Shown here one piece after another: positions 42,494 through 50,828 of a stretch of DNA of 64,000 nucleotides (position 1 is its first letter; every line of letters begins with the position of its first letter). Under the pieces are notes generated by a model, which saw only the letters and a list, made by a program, of their open reading frames with translations, did not search any database and was not told the origin of the DNA. Origin of the DNA: a virus; the IMG/VR virus record IMGVR_UViG_3300002350_000003, positions 19,985 to 83,984 of that record; one strand, given 5' to 3'. The translations under genes were made by a program, and so were the position numbers.

Positions 42494-42915
42494 GTTTGAT
42501 ACTCCACACATTCGACATCAGATTCATGAAATAATTCCCTTGATAATTCAAAGTCTTTTTCCCATCTATCTATTTTGTTTACGAATGAAACTATTCTGCT
42601 TATTCCTGACTGTATTATTAAACCAGCACATCTTGGACATGGCATAAATGGGTAAGTATATAAAGTACATCCTTCTACAGATTTATTAGCAAATAAGATT
42701 GCATTTATCTCGCCGTGTACAATAATATTATACTTTGTATCTCTCTCTTTCAGTCTATCATTATCTTCTATATGTTTAGGAAAACCATTATATCCAACAG
42801 AGACTATTCTATTATTTTTATCAACTATGACAGCACCAACTTTAGTCGATGGATCTTTAGACCATCCAGAAATAAATTTAGCTAAATCAAGAAACCTATA
42901 ATCCCATTTAGACAT
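42490..42915 (-). CDS. dCMP deaminase
   Basis: The 141-residue protein begins MSKWDYRFLDLAKFISGWSK and has PSTKVGAVIVDKNNRIVSVG, IIVHGEINAILFANK (HxE) and FMPCPRCAGLIIQSGI (PCxxC), the complete zinc site of the dCMP/CMP deaminase family. It converts dCMP to dUMP for ThyX. The ATG lies at 42915 next to the upstream stop. Nearby genes are GMP reductase and methyltransferase-like. Confidence 0.88.
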   Translation of the reverse strand: MSKWDYRFLDLAKFISGWSKDPSTKVGAVIVDKNNRIVSVGYNGFPKHIEDNDRLKERDTKYNIIVHGEINAILFANKSVEGCTLYTYPFMPCPRCAGLIIQSGISRIVSFVNKIDRWEKDFELSRELFHESDVECVEYQT

Positions 42916-43481
42916 TATAATTCCCAAACTATTTGATAGCCATCAAAAATAGGATCTATACCTATGTTCTTCATAAATTGTTTAACGTATTTACCTTTAC
43001 CGTGTCCATTTTCAAAATTGTCATCTACAGCAATTATAGTTCCGGCAGAACATGAAGGCCAAATACATAACAATTCCATAATATGGTGCATAGATGATGG
43101 GTGAGGATTGTTATGATCAAAATCGTAAGAATCTAGATACAAAAGATCTACTGTTTTGTTTATTTCTCTCAACTGTTTATTCATATGAAATAAATAAGAA
43201 ACTGAATCAGAACATATAAGACTTATATTTTTAGTTATACTTTTTGCTAATTCTATATTATATGGATTTATATCTATTGAATAACATTGACCTTTATTGT
43301 CTTGAATAAACTTATCAAATATTACAGTTGACATTCCAGCACCGTAATCATTTACTTGTCTTACACAGCCAGTTTCTATAATCAACGGACTATCTTTTTT
43401 TGATAATTTGTCAATCATCAATTGAAAAGATTCTTTGCGTAATCCATTATTGTTTATTATTTCTTGTAATTCCAGTTCCAT
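42915..43481 (-). CDS. SAM-dependent methyltransferase-like protein
   Basis: The 188-residue protein has IIETGCVRQVNDYGAGMSTV near 34-53, an extended version of the SAM-binding loop, CYSIDINPYNIELAKSI near 66 (acidic strand-2 residue) and VDLLYLDSYDFDHNNPH near 112. It resembles class I methyltransferases that act on small molecules or sugars. The substrate is unknown. It overlaps GMP reductase by one base. Confidence 0.65.
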   Translation of the reverse strand: MELELQEIINNNGLRKESFQLMIDKLSKKDSPLIIETGCVRQVNDYGAGMSTVIFDKFIQDNKGQCYSIDINPYNIELAKSITKNISLICSDSVSYLFHMNKQLREINKTVDLLYLDSYDFDHNNPHPSSMHHIMELLCIWPSCSAGTIIAVDDNFENGHGKGKYVKQFMKNIGIDPIFDGYQIVWEL

Positions 43482-44524
43482 TAAATGCTCCTATCAAAGT
43501 GTACCCTATTAACTTTAACAAATTCTGCACATTTTGGAAGGTCTTTTATACTATCTGCCCCAACATATGCACAAGCACTTCTGATACCACCCAATATATC
43601 ATCAATGACATCTGATACCTCACCCTTATATTCTACCGTCTTAACGCGACCTTCACTGGCCCTATAATTTTTAATTCCACCATATTTTTCCTGTGCTGCA
43701 TGGGAACTCATCCCATAGAATGTTAAAACCCTACTACCGTTTATATGACTCCATTCTCCACTGCATTCCTCTGTACCAGCAATCATGCCTCCAAGCATAA
43801 CAAAGTCTGCACCAGCAGCAAATGCTTTTACAACGTCTGCTGGAGTCCTACAGCCACCATCTGCACAAATTAGACCCAAGTGCTTGTGTTGTGCTTTTAA
43901 TCCATGGGCAGCGTGAGAGCATTCATTAATTGCTGATAATTGAGGATATCCTACTCCAGCTTTTAGTCTTGTTGTACATGCTGATCCCGGCCCAATTCCA
44001 ACCTTAACAATATCAACGCCACCGTGAAGAATTAATTCATGAACCATTTCGGGAGTACATACATTGCCAGCCATTATAACGGGCCTAGTTCCAAACTTCT
44101 CCCTTATTTTTGCACAGTGGTCTACAAACTTATCTGTATATCCATTAGCAACATCAATACAGATATTTGGTATATCTTCTATTCTATCAACTATCTTCCT
44201 AAGTTTGCTGACTTCTTCATCATTAATTCCCATGCTATACCAAAATGTATTTAGATCTTGGAGATTTTCTATATAATCTTCTATATTATAATGTTTGTGT
44301 AGGCATGTGATACAATTTTTCTTTGATAGAGATTCTGCCATTTCGAATGTGCCAGTGGTATCCATATTCGCGGCCATTATAGGAACACCACTCCACTCCA
44401 AAGATGAGTGAAAAAATTTAAACGTTCTTTTTACATCGACCAAGGACCGTGAGGCGGCTCGGGATCTCTGTGGAACGAGTAATACATCATCGAAATCAAG
44501 TTTTGTATCGTTATTAATATTCAT
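43481..44524 (-). CDS. guaC: GMP reductase (GuaC-like, IMPDH family)
   Basis: The 347-residue protein, the length of E. coli GuaC, has FDDVLLVPQRS, PIMAANMDTTGTFEMA, CLHKHY, VGIGPGSACTTRLKAGVGYP (catalytic Cys183), DGGCRTPADVVKAFAAGADF, VMLGGMIAGTEE, FYGMSSHAAQEKYGG and GGIRSACAYVGA. It lacks the CBS domains of IMPDH. It converts GMP to IMP with NADPH. SD GGAG. Unusual in a phage. It sits with dCMP deaminase and rII genes. Confidence 0.9.
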   Translation of the reverse strand: MNINNDTKLDFDDVLLVPQRSRAASRSLVDVKRTFKFFHSSLEWSGVPIMAANMDTTGTFEMAESLSKKNCITCLHKHYNIEDYIENLQDLNTFWYSMGINDEEVSKLRKIVDRIEDIPNICIDVANGYTDKFVDHCAKIREKFGTRPVIMAGNVCTPEMVHELILHGGVDIVKVGIGPGSACTTRLKAGVGYPQLSAINECSHAAHGLKAQHKHLGLICADGGCRTPADVVKAFAAGADFVMLGGMIAGTEECSGEWSHINGSRVLTFYGMSSHAAQEKYGGIKNYRASEGRVKTVEYKGEVSDVIDDILGGIRSACAYVGADSIKDLPKCAEFVKVNRVHFDRSI

Positions 44525-44536
44525 TATTTACTCCAA

Positions 44537-44570
44537 GAAAAAACCGACAGGGGAATTTCTTCCCCCATCG
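44537..44570 (-). terminator. Rho-independent terminator after rIIB-like gene
   Basis: On the minus strand CCGATGGGGG pairs with CCCCTGTCGG around a short loop, followed by six T. It lies between the rIIB-like stop (44585) and the guaC RBS. Confidence 0.9.
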
Positions 44571-44584
44571 GATTTAACACACAA

Positions 44585-45454
44585 TCAAACACTAACAGCC
44601 TGCCTACGCTTGGAAAGAACTCTATTAAGTCTATCCATCTTTGCCGTAACCTCAACAACCCAATCCCGGTTACGCTTCTTACGATTAACATGTTCAATAT
44701 CATCACCGGTCATATGAACAACCTTATCGAAAATGCTATCAAATTCAGATACAACTTCATATCGACAAGTGCGAAGCTTTTGAAACTTAGAGTCATTTGG
44801 TACGCTAACAACATCGCGTGGATTAACCTTGCAAATCATTAGACGATTGCCACCGCCATCATTATCGTTATCAATATCAATGCCGCCATAACTCTTAGCA
44901 TAATCAATAGCACCAACGTGTAGACCCTTACCACAACCGTTGTCACGATTGCTGTCTACCTTACTACGCTGGACTTCGCAAATAGAACCAACGCGATTGT
45001 CAAAAGTGCCGGAATAAATATCCTTGTAGTCTTCGCGTACAGCCTTATAGGACAAGAAACAACCATCATATGTGATAGGCATGTTCTTGTTTTCCATAAA
45101 GTCGAACAACTCAATAACAGCATGGTCAGATGGATTCTGACTAAGATTATCAAGGAAATTCAACATAGGCTCAAAAGGAAAACCTTGCTTAATCATATCA
45201 AGGATTGTTCCAGTAAACATATCGGGCATCTTAATTCCATCCCAACTCAAGCCACCATCTTGGCAATTTACATATCCATCGCAGTAAGCATTAACATGCG
45301 AAATGATATCGTAAGAAGCCTCAAAGTGTTCGACATTGTTATTCTTAAGATGATTAATTAACTTATTATAGTTAGGGTGGGACTTGCCGAAGCAGTATGC
45401 CTGACCACTAACAACCGCAGTAACAGTACCGTCATTTGCAATAATGTATTTCAT
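44585..45454 (-). CDS. rIIB: RIIB-like protein
   Basis: The 289-residue protein matches T4 rIIB-type features: DGCFLSYKAVREDYKDIYSG then GKGLHVGAIDYAKSYGG near 180, and RLMICKVNPRDVVSVPNDSK. The N-terminus begins MKYIIANDGTVTAVVSGQAY. rII proteins act at the membrane to counter host exclusion systems, with RIIA. It directly follows rIIA. RBS AAGGAG precedes the ATG, and a TATAAT lies upstream. Confidence 0.82.
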   Translation of the reverse strand: MKYIIANDGTVTAVVSGQAYCFGKSHPNYNKLINHLKNNNVEHFEASYDIISHVNAYCDGYVNCQDGGLSWDGIKMPDMFTGTILDMIKQGFPFEPMLNFLDNLSQNPSDHAVIELFDFMENKNMPITYDGCFLSYKAVREDYKDIYSGTFDNRVGSICEVQRSKVDSNRDNGCGKGLHVGAIDYAKSYGGIDIDNDNDGGGNRLMICKVNPRDVVSVPNDSKFQKLRTCRYEVVSEFDSIFDKVVHMTGDDIEHVNRKKRNRDWVVEVTAKMDRLNRVLSKRRQAVSV

Positions 45455-45473
45455 GTTATGTCTCCTTAAACTT

Positions 45474-45479
45474 ATTATA
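45474..45479 (-). promoter_or_regulatory. Candidate -10 element upstream of rIIB
   Basis: TATAAT on the minus strand, 20 bases before the rIIB ATG. No good -35 hexamer at 16-18 bases (CTGTTC lies at 17). Weak. Confidence 0.35.
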
Positions 45480-45482
45480 GCG

Positions 45483-47615
45483 TCACAGTGAGTTAAGAAC
45501 AGTTTGGGCCTTCAGGCCCGATTCAATAGTATCGATATAGTCAGCAACAAGCTTCCTATCAGCATCATTCCAAGGAATCGAAAGCAGTCTGAGCATAGGA
45601 TACTTCTTCATTTCCTTGTCAAACTTGCTAGCGAACTTATTATCATCGAGTTTCACATCGCTAAAACTAACCTTCTCAACATTGGGCAACATCTTTGACA
45701 TGCTGTAAATCATATTCATTTCTGTTGCAATGTTATTAATGTTGGAGCAATATTCGTTGTATTCATTAATGATGTTCTTGACTTCGCTATTAGAAGTCAT
45801 CGTAATGATATCCTTCCATCGATCATATCGCTCATTTGAAAGTGGAACCCTACGATTAACATTAATAATATTTTGCTTGTTGGTCTTTGTGGCATGATCA
45901 AAAACTTTTTCAAGTACGTTAACACCACGGGTCCAGTTACCACGCTCATCAAGCTTCCTATTCTTTACAACGGATGGCTTGACAATATAAAACGTAGCAT
46001 CTTCAACCATGTCAGAGTGATTCTTGCAAACATATTCAAGTACATTTTCAAGAAAACTGACATCAACTTCGTGAGAATCAATTTCAACAGAACCCTTAGA
46101 CTCTGTGAAATAGTGAGCATTCTCATACTTTACGCTCATGTTGCAATCCTCAAAGCGACCAGTTTCTTCATTGAAAACCCGTGCCTGTACAACTGGACCA
46201 GAGTTTGTAAACCCATAACTAGAACGATTGTAATTAACTTTATCAAGAGTTGAAGTCAAGACAACATCTGTCCGATCAGCATCACCAAGGATACCATACA
46301 AACGGCAGTTGTCAATAGTCTCGCTTTCCTTAAGCTTGTAGACATAGCAAGCCTGAGAGCCACCGTTCTCTTTCATGTACTGACGAATTCGACTAACTCC
46401 ACCCCTAGTAAGGTTATCAATAAAAAACTTTGTGTGAGTATTAAAGACAATACGCTCAACACCGTACTTAATATCAACCTTAGAACGATACTGGGACTTT
46501 TCCATCAAGTTAATACCACTATCTTTAGCATTGATATACTCTCCAGCAACGCTATCAAAAAGCTTCATATCATTCCAAGTGATAGACTTTTGAAGAGACT
46601 GAACAGCAGTATTGATAGACGAACACTGATTGCTAATCTGAACATACTTCATACGGGCCTTAAACAAAGAAGGCTGGCTAGCAATTTGTTCTTCAATCTT
46701 AACAGCAATCTCGTTAATGATATTATCAATCATGCTAAGAATATTCTTTTTAGTGTCTCGACTATATGAAAGAGACTCACGACTAGGAGTAATGTCAACA
46801 TCTCCAATATTCACAAAGATTCTCAGTCCGTTAGAATACTCAATAAATTCACGATGACGTTGGAAAGACTTGTCACCATTAGCAGTAAACTGGTTAACGT
46901 CAATTGGGTATGAGATCTGACCCATCACAATAAGATTCTCTCTGGCATTGTCATCAAAGTACCAGTTGGTTCCAGCCAGAACCTTATCAATGCTACGGAA
47001 TGAGGGCTTATAAGCCACAAAGTTTGGCTTTACCTTGAAATGTTCATAAACATGGTGCGATTCATGTTGAAATCGGTTGATATCATACTCATTCACATTG
47101 ATAGAAACCTTGATACCATTCTGTTCGCTGGTATCAGACTCGTCCATCAAAGAGAAGACGGGACTGCCGCTCTCATCCTTATAGGCAGTATAAAGCCTAC
47201 GAGTACCATCAAGATAAGCCTCAACGGTAAAACTATCGGAGTATGCAAAGGGAGCCTTGCTACCCAGACCAAGACAACCAACCGCATCATTGCTATTATT
47301 TCGGGTGCTACGGAAATACGTAGTATAGAGTTGCATACAGTTTTCATGATCCATGCTAGTGCCGTAGTCACGAATAGAGAATACGGGCGAGATGGCGGTG
47401 GGGATATGAACGTCAAAAGGTACGTTTGCCTTGCCAGCCTCAACGTGAGAATCGTAGGCATTAGTAGAGAGTTCACGAACAACTGCGAGAATCTTGTTAG
47501 AATAAAGACCGTCAGAAAGGATAAAGAATGCCTTAGACGATGCTTCGATGCTGAACTTGGACTCTTCAAACTGACCGGACTTCTCAATAACGTTCGTACT
47601 AGCGTGAAGTTTCAT
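45483..47615 (-). CDS. rIIA: RIIA-like protein (GHKL ATPase domain)
   Basis: The 710-residue protein matches T4 rIIA: an N-terminal GHKL ATPase with VVRELSTNAYDSH (N box, E48 to N52), FSIRDYGTSMDHE (D83-x-G85) and GCLGLGSKAPF (residues 113-123). It begins MKLHASTNVIEKSGQFEESK. Long helical C-terminal half. rIIA/rIIB together mediate resistance to superinfection exclusion and affect lysis timing in T4. A near-perfect sigma70 promoter (47661-47688) is upstream, implying early expression. Confidence 0.9.
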   Translation of the reverse strand: MKLHASTNVIEKSGQFEESKFSIEASSKAFFILSDGLYSNKILAVVRELSTNAYDSHVEAGKANVPFDVHIPTAISPVFSIRDYGTSMDHENCMQLYTTYFRSTRNNSNDAVGCLGLGSKAPFAYSDSFTVEAYLDGTRRLYTAYKDESGSPVFSLMDESDTSEQNGIKVSINVNEYDINRFQHESHHVYEHFKVKPNFVAYKPSFRSIDKVLAGTNWYFDDNARENLIVMGQISYPIDVNQFTANGDKSFQRHREFIEYSNGLRIFVNIGDVDITPSRESLSYSRDTKKNILSMIDNIINEIAVKIEEQIASQPSLFKARMKYVQISNQCSSINTAVQSLQKSITWNDMKLFDSVAGEYINAKDSGINLMEKSQYRSKVDIKYGVERIVFNTHTKFFIDNLTRGGVSRIRQYMKENGGSQACYVYKLKESETIDNCRLYGILGDADRTDVVLTSTLDKVNYNRSSYGFTNSGPVVQARVFNEETGRFEDCNMSVKYENAHYFTESKGSVEIDSHEVDVSFLENVLEYVCKNHSDMVEDATFYIVKPSVVKNRKLDERGNWTRGVNVLEKVFDHATKTNKQNIINVNRRVPLSNERYDRWKDIITMTSNSEVKNIINEYNEYCSNINNIATEMNMIYSMSKMLPNVEKVSFSDVKLDDNKFASKFDKEMKKYPMLRLLSIPWNDADRKLVADYIDTIESGLKAQTVLNSL

Positions 47616-47660
47616 AATTGCTAATCTCCTAAAAAGTGCTTAAGTGCTGTGTGTACTTTG

Positions 47661-47688
47661 AGTATACCAGAGTTATCGGCAGTGTCAA
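47661..47688 (-). promoter_or_regulatory. Strong sigma70-type promoter for rIIA
   Basis: On the minus strand TTGACA (47683-47688), 16-base spacer, TATACT (47661-47666). The leader of about 40 bases leads to the RBS TAGGAG and ATG 47615. Confidence 0.9.
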
Positions 47689-47708
47689 GCGGCCAGTTTA
47701 ATTTTTTT

Positions 47709-48011
47709 TCAACGGTTGTCTTCTACACAGAAAGATATGGGTTCTAATGCAAAGTCAACTAAATGACCATCAATATATTCTGCCCATTCATCAATAAAAG
47801 ATCCTATGGTATCTATATCATCTGTGCAATATCTATATGAATTATAATCGTTTATAGAATCATCCCAAATCACTATAGAGTCATTGGTCACTTCTACATT
47901 CTTTATATTTTCTTTGAAGTGCTTTGCTGCTAATAACTCAAGTGGTGAATACCTATTATCACGCATAGCACGAATAATATCACTTTCACTCATTTCAAGC
48001 TTGATTTTCAT
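47709..48011 (-). CDS. Hypothetical acidic protein
   Basis: The 100-residue protein starts at ATG 48011 (ATGA overlap with ThyX). MKIKLEMSESDIIRAMRDNR then a beta-rich acidic C-terminus (DDIDTIGSFIDEWAEYI). No family recognised. Translationally coupled to thyX. Confidence 0.5.
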   Translation of the reverse strand: MKIKLEMSESDIIRAMRDNRYSPLELLAAKHFKENIKNVEVTNDSIVIWDDSINDYNSYRYCTDDIDTIGSFIDEWAEYIDGHLVDFALEPISFCVEDNR

Positions 48012-48643
48012 TTCCAATCCAAAGCCTCACTAATTGTAGGGAATTGTTGTACAAAAATTTCTTTGCATCCATTCGCTATATCCATATGTTCCTTCTGAGT
48101 ACCGCTTTTTTCTCTTAGTGCTATATACGTAATCCATGATCTGACATTTCCAGAAACATAAAGTCTGGTAGGAGTTGCTAGTGGTAATACAAACCTAGCA
48201 CACTCTTTAGCCACCCCGTCTTTAATCATGTCATCGTATATTGATTTTGTTTTAGCGAAATGCTCACGAATTTTTGTATTCCATTTAACTCGTACTTCAT
48301 CGCTAATGTCATCTATACTGTTTTGTCTATTTTTAGTATCTTGACGGCGAAGTTCAAATAACGGAATGTCTTCTGCTAACAATGCTGTATCGGCATAACG
48401 TTGGCTAAACTCTTGAAAAGTAAAGCTTCTGTGTCTTAGAATCTGAGCAGCAATACCTCTTGTTGTATTAATTTCAACAGTCATAAAGCCGTGCTCAAAA
48501 ATACTCCAATGCTGATGCTCAATACAATATTTCAAAAGTTTAGCATAGTTATCGTTATCTTGTCCTTTTGGATTTGATACTCTAGCACAATATGCCATTA
48601 ATTTTTCTGCATCGGGAGTAACGCTAATTAATTTTACATTCAT
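48008..48643 (-). CDS. thyX: Flavin-dependent thymidylate synthase (ThyX)
   Basis: The 211-residue protein has the ThyX motif as ILRHRSFTFQEFSQRYAD (residues 68-85; RHRxxS-x5-RY). HWSIFEHGFMTVEINT (about 45-60) and ECARFVLPLATPTRLYV (about 145) complete the active site. It converts dUMP to dTMP with FAD and methylenetetrahydrofolate. Fits with dCMP deaminase and dUTPase, which make dUMP. Overlaps downstream gene by 4 bases. Confidence 0.93.
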   Translation of the reverse strand: MNVKLISVTPDAEKLMAYCARVSNPKGQDNDNYAKLLKYCIEHQHWSIFEHGFMTVEINTTRGIAAQILRHRSFTFQEFSQRYADTALLAEDIPLFELRRQDTKNRQNSIDDISDEVRVKWNTKIREHFAKTKSIYDDMIKDGVAKECARFVLPLATPTRLYVSGNVRSWITYIALREKSGTQKEHMDIANGCKEIFVQQFPTISEALDWK

Positions 48644-49140
48644 GTTTTTTCTCTATTAAATTTATCTGTTCTAGTTTCCCACCAAAAATGCGCCATTGTT
48701 GTATCGCCATCAAAATATATTGGACAAAAATCTGGACGAAAAACGCTATTAAGATCACAGGCTATGCAAGTAAAAAATAATTGAGATCTTGGATAACCAT
48801 AATCTAAAAGTTTTTGTTCTATTTTCTTAAAATTATTTCCACTGAGACATCCGCTATCTACTACAATTAAGATATAGTATGGATCTAATTGATTTGGATG
48901 AATAAATGCTTCAAACTCATCTTTATATGGAATATTAACGGGTTCTATATCTATAGGCTCATCTTTATTTGATAATTTATGAGATATTAATTGAGCCACA
49001 AGCCCAGAATATTCATAACTTAATTGTAATATACCTATGCGACTAGACAAGTTAATAAGACTATTATGACGAATTTCATCGCATATTTTATCTATACATT
49101 TGGTTTCCCATTCTCTATCAATAAATAAACTATTTTTCAT
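48640..49140 (-). CDS. Phosphoribosyltransferase-like protein
   Basis: The 166-residue protein has YYILIVVDSGCLSGNNFKKI near residue 90, resembling the PRPP loop (hydrophobic strand, D-x(2)-C/T-x-S/T-G) of type I phosphoribosyltransferases, and a C-terminal DTTMAHFWWE like the closing (V/A)xFPWE of that family. The PRPP-binding acidic pair is D-S instead of D-D/E, so activity is uncertain. It precedes ThyX, supporting a nucleotide-salvage role. Confidence 0.5.
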   Translation of the reverse strand: MKNSLFIDREWETKCIDKICDEIRHNSLINLSSRIGILQLSYEYSGLVAQLISHKLSNKDEPIDIEPVNIPYKDEFEAFIHPNQLDPYYILIVVDSGCLSGNNFKKIEQKLLDYGYPRSQLFFTCIACDLNSVFRPDFCPIYFDGDTTMAHFWWETRTDKFNREKT

Positions 49141-49345
49141 TATACTCTCTTTGGTGATCTAGCCACTTACCATTCGTATGATGATTAAATATTGCCCTAG
49201 CCAGTTTACTAACGCTTGGAGCAGCACCGCTACCGCTAATAGAATTATCACTAGATTTTGCCCAATAATACTGAGCATCGTCTTTATCTTTAATAGTCTC
49301 ATATCCAAGACCTTTGGCCCACGATCTTATTTCTGTCCAAGTCAT
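49130..49345 (-). CDS. Hypothetical small protein
   Basis: The 71-residue protein reads MTWTEIRSWAKGLGYETIKD and then QYYWAKSSDNSISGSG, ending with WLDHQREYNEK. It is a small folded protein by appearance, family not recognised. Overlaps PRT-like gene by 11 bases and next gene by 4. Confidence 0.5.
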   Translation of the reverse strand: MTWTEIRSWAKGLGYETIKDKDDAQYYWAKSSDNSISGSGAAPSVSKLARAIFNHHTNGKWLDHQREYNEK

Positions 49346-49689
49346 TTTTGTAATTGGTCTTCTGACCTTACCTTTTGCTTGTGGGAATACCCACTAGAAA
49401 ATCCAGACATAAATGCTTCTTTTAAAAGCGGAATATCACTCTTCATTATGTTCTGGTTTTGTAGCCAATCGATGAACATTTTATCTTCGTCGCAAAGTTC
49501 TGGCCCACATAATTCATTATACCTATACTTTATGGTATTAAACATACTGTCTATGCATATAAAGTAGAAGTCATCTTTTATACAAGAATTTTCAAAATTC
49601 TGATGCCATCCAGATATTACCACAATATCTCCAGAATGGGTGTAAATTTTATCACCAATTTTTATACGCAAGGCTTCTTTAAATATCAT
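49342..49689 (-). CDS. Hypothetical protein
   Basis: The 115-residue protein begins MIFKEALRIKIGDKIYTHSG and is beta-rich at its N-terminus, then helical with FIDWLQNQNIMKSDIPLLKE. Not recognised. Overlaps the glycosyltransferase-like gene by 11 bases. Confidence 0.5.
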   Translation of the reverse strand: MIFKEALRIKIGDKIYTHSGDIVVISGWHQNFENSCIKDDFYFICIDSMFNTIKYRYNELCGPELCDEDKMFIDWLQNQNIMKSDIPLLKEAFMSGFSSGYSHKQKVRSEDQLQK

Positions 49690-50326
49690 ATAATTTTTCT
49701 TTTGCTATTATCTCATAATATTCTGGAGTAAATTCGCCTTTTCTCATAGCTTCATTGTACCAAGGCGTATCTTGTTTGTCAAACAGTATTCTGTGTTGCA
49801 TACTGCTATTTAATCTTTTAGACCCATTTACCTCAAATTCCCAAGGGTTTTCTGAACCGTGGTTGATCAAGCAAGATTTAAAAAACTCTTTATTCCATAT
49901 AGAAGCTTGCATTGATATTGTATATAAACTATGCTGACGCAATGCATACATGTTTCCTATTATATGAAACTTATTATATAATCTACTATCTTCATGAATT
50001 CCTAATCTATTTATTCCCTGCCGACATATTTGAATATACATATCAAATTGTGACTTTGGTATAGTTTTTCTCAAAAAATAATCATCCTGTAACCATAATA
50101 CGTACTCTGTATCGACTCTATCTAGAGCATACTTTAGACAATCTGAATAAGGTATTTTGCCCGGTAAAATAGATTTAAAACCATAGTCGTTAAATTCTAG
50201 GGTTTCTGATAAAAAATATCTTGGAATATCTATATTGTGGTCCCAGTATCTGTTGAATAATAGACCAAATTTGTTCCATAGGAAATTGTATTTATCGCAA
50301 GTGCCGACTAATAAAGTAATGTCCAT
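49679..50326 (-). CDS. Glycosyltransferase-like protein (GT-A type)
   Basis: The 215-residue protein begins MDITLLVGTCDKYNFLWNKF and has TEYVLWLQDDYFLRKTI near 72-89, a DXD-type site in a GT-A fold. It is compact (phage-size). The acceptor is unknown. It lies downstream of a strong promoter at 50887-50915 that reads across the plus-strand gene. Confidence 0.7.
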   Translation of the reverse strand: MDITLLVGTCDKYNFLWNKFGLLFNRYWDHNIDIPRYFLSETLEFNDYGFKSILPGKIPYSDCLKYALDRVDTEYVLWLQDDYFLRKTIPKSQFDMYIQICRQGINRLGIHEDSRLYNKFHIIGNMYALRQHSLYTISMQASIWNKEFFKSCLINHGSENPWEFEVNGSKRLNSSMQHRILFDKQDTPWYNEAMRKGEFTPEYYEIIAKEKLYDI

Positions 50327-50336
50327 ATTGATTTTC

Positions 50337-50345
50337 GTGTATAAT
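50337..50345 (+). promoter_or_regulatory. GTGTATAAT motif upstream of plus-strand gene
   Basis: The plus strand reads GTGTATAAT 43 bases before ATG 50388. No -35 hexamer is placed correctly. Same core as motifs before four minus-strand genes. Confidence 0.45.
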
Positions 50346-50387
50346 TGTAATGAGTACTCGATTTTAGAACCTTATAAGGAGATTTTT

Positions 50388-50756
50388 ATGCCTTTTTCAC
50401 CAACACAATCTGGTAACATGTTTCCCGGCAGAAACGTATTCTTCCCCGGCATTATAGCTGGTCCATCTACTGTCACTGGTACTAGTGGCATATTCATCCC
50501 ATTTGCCGCATTAGAAAGTTATAATGTTGGTAATAGTGGTGAAATCGGAGAATTAGTATATTCAATAGTAGATAAGTTTGTAACTGGTTTAAACAATTTA
50601 TCTGGTGTTCCTACGCTTGCAGATGATCTCCCAAGTAAGTTTAGTGCTTCAAGACAAACATCGTTAACTTCAGATAACACTGCCACAAAAACATACTCAA
50701 TGAGTTTTGATCTTAATGTTTCAAGTGCCAAGTATGATCTACAAAGCGAAGCATGA
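50388..50756 (+). CDS. Lone plus-strand gene, hypothetical (possible virion protein)
   Basis: The 122-residue protein starts at ATG 50388 with AAGGAG seven bases upstream. It reads MPFSPTQSGNMFPGRNVFFP then GIIAGPSTVTGTSGIFIPFA, Gly/Pro/Ser-rich with no Cys, as in structural proteins. It is one of only two rightward genes in the window. It has its own GTGTATAAT motif and strong terminator. No family recognised. A minus-strand promoter at 50887-50915 would transcribe it antisense. Confidence 0.7.
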   Translation: MPFSPTQSGNMFPGRNVFFPGIIAGPSTVTGTSGIFIPFAALESYNVGNSGEIGELVYSIVDKFVTGLNNLSGVPTLADDLPSKFSASRQTSLTSDNTATKTYSMSFDLNVSSAKYDLQSEA

Positions 50757-50796
50757 TGGATAGGGTTTGATAGAGAACATACGTATGTTTGGTTAA

Positions 50797-50828
50797 GAGG
50801 GCGAACTTTTAGTTCGCTCTCTTTTTTT
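50797..50828 (+). terminator. Rho-independent terminator of plus-strand gene
   Basis: On the plus strand GAGGGCGAAC pairs with GTTCGCTCTC (one mismatch) around TTTTA, followed by seven T. The stop of the convergent protease gene (50809) lies in the loop. Confidence 0.9.

Noticed and set aside
45483-45530. GGGCCTGAAGGCCC hairpin near the rIIA stop as a terminator
   Set aside because: It is inside the coding region and has no T-run.
47040-47624. Plus-strand open frame of 194 codons antisense to rIIA
   Set aside because: It lies entirely opposite a strongly supported gene, has no RBS or promoter and its sequence looks random; likewise the nearby overlapping frames.
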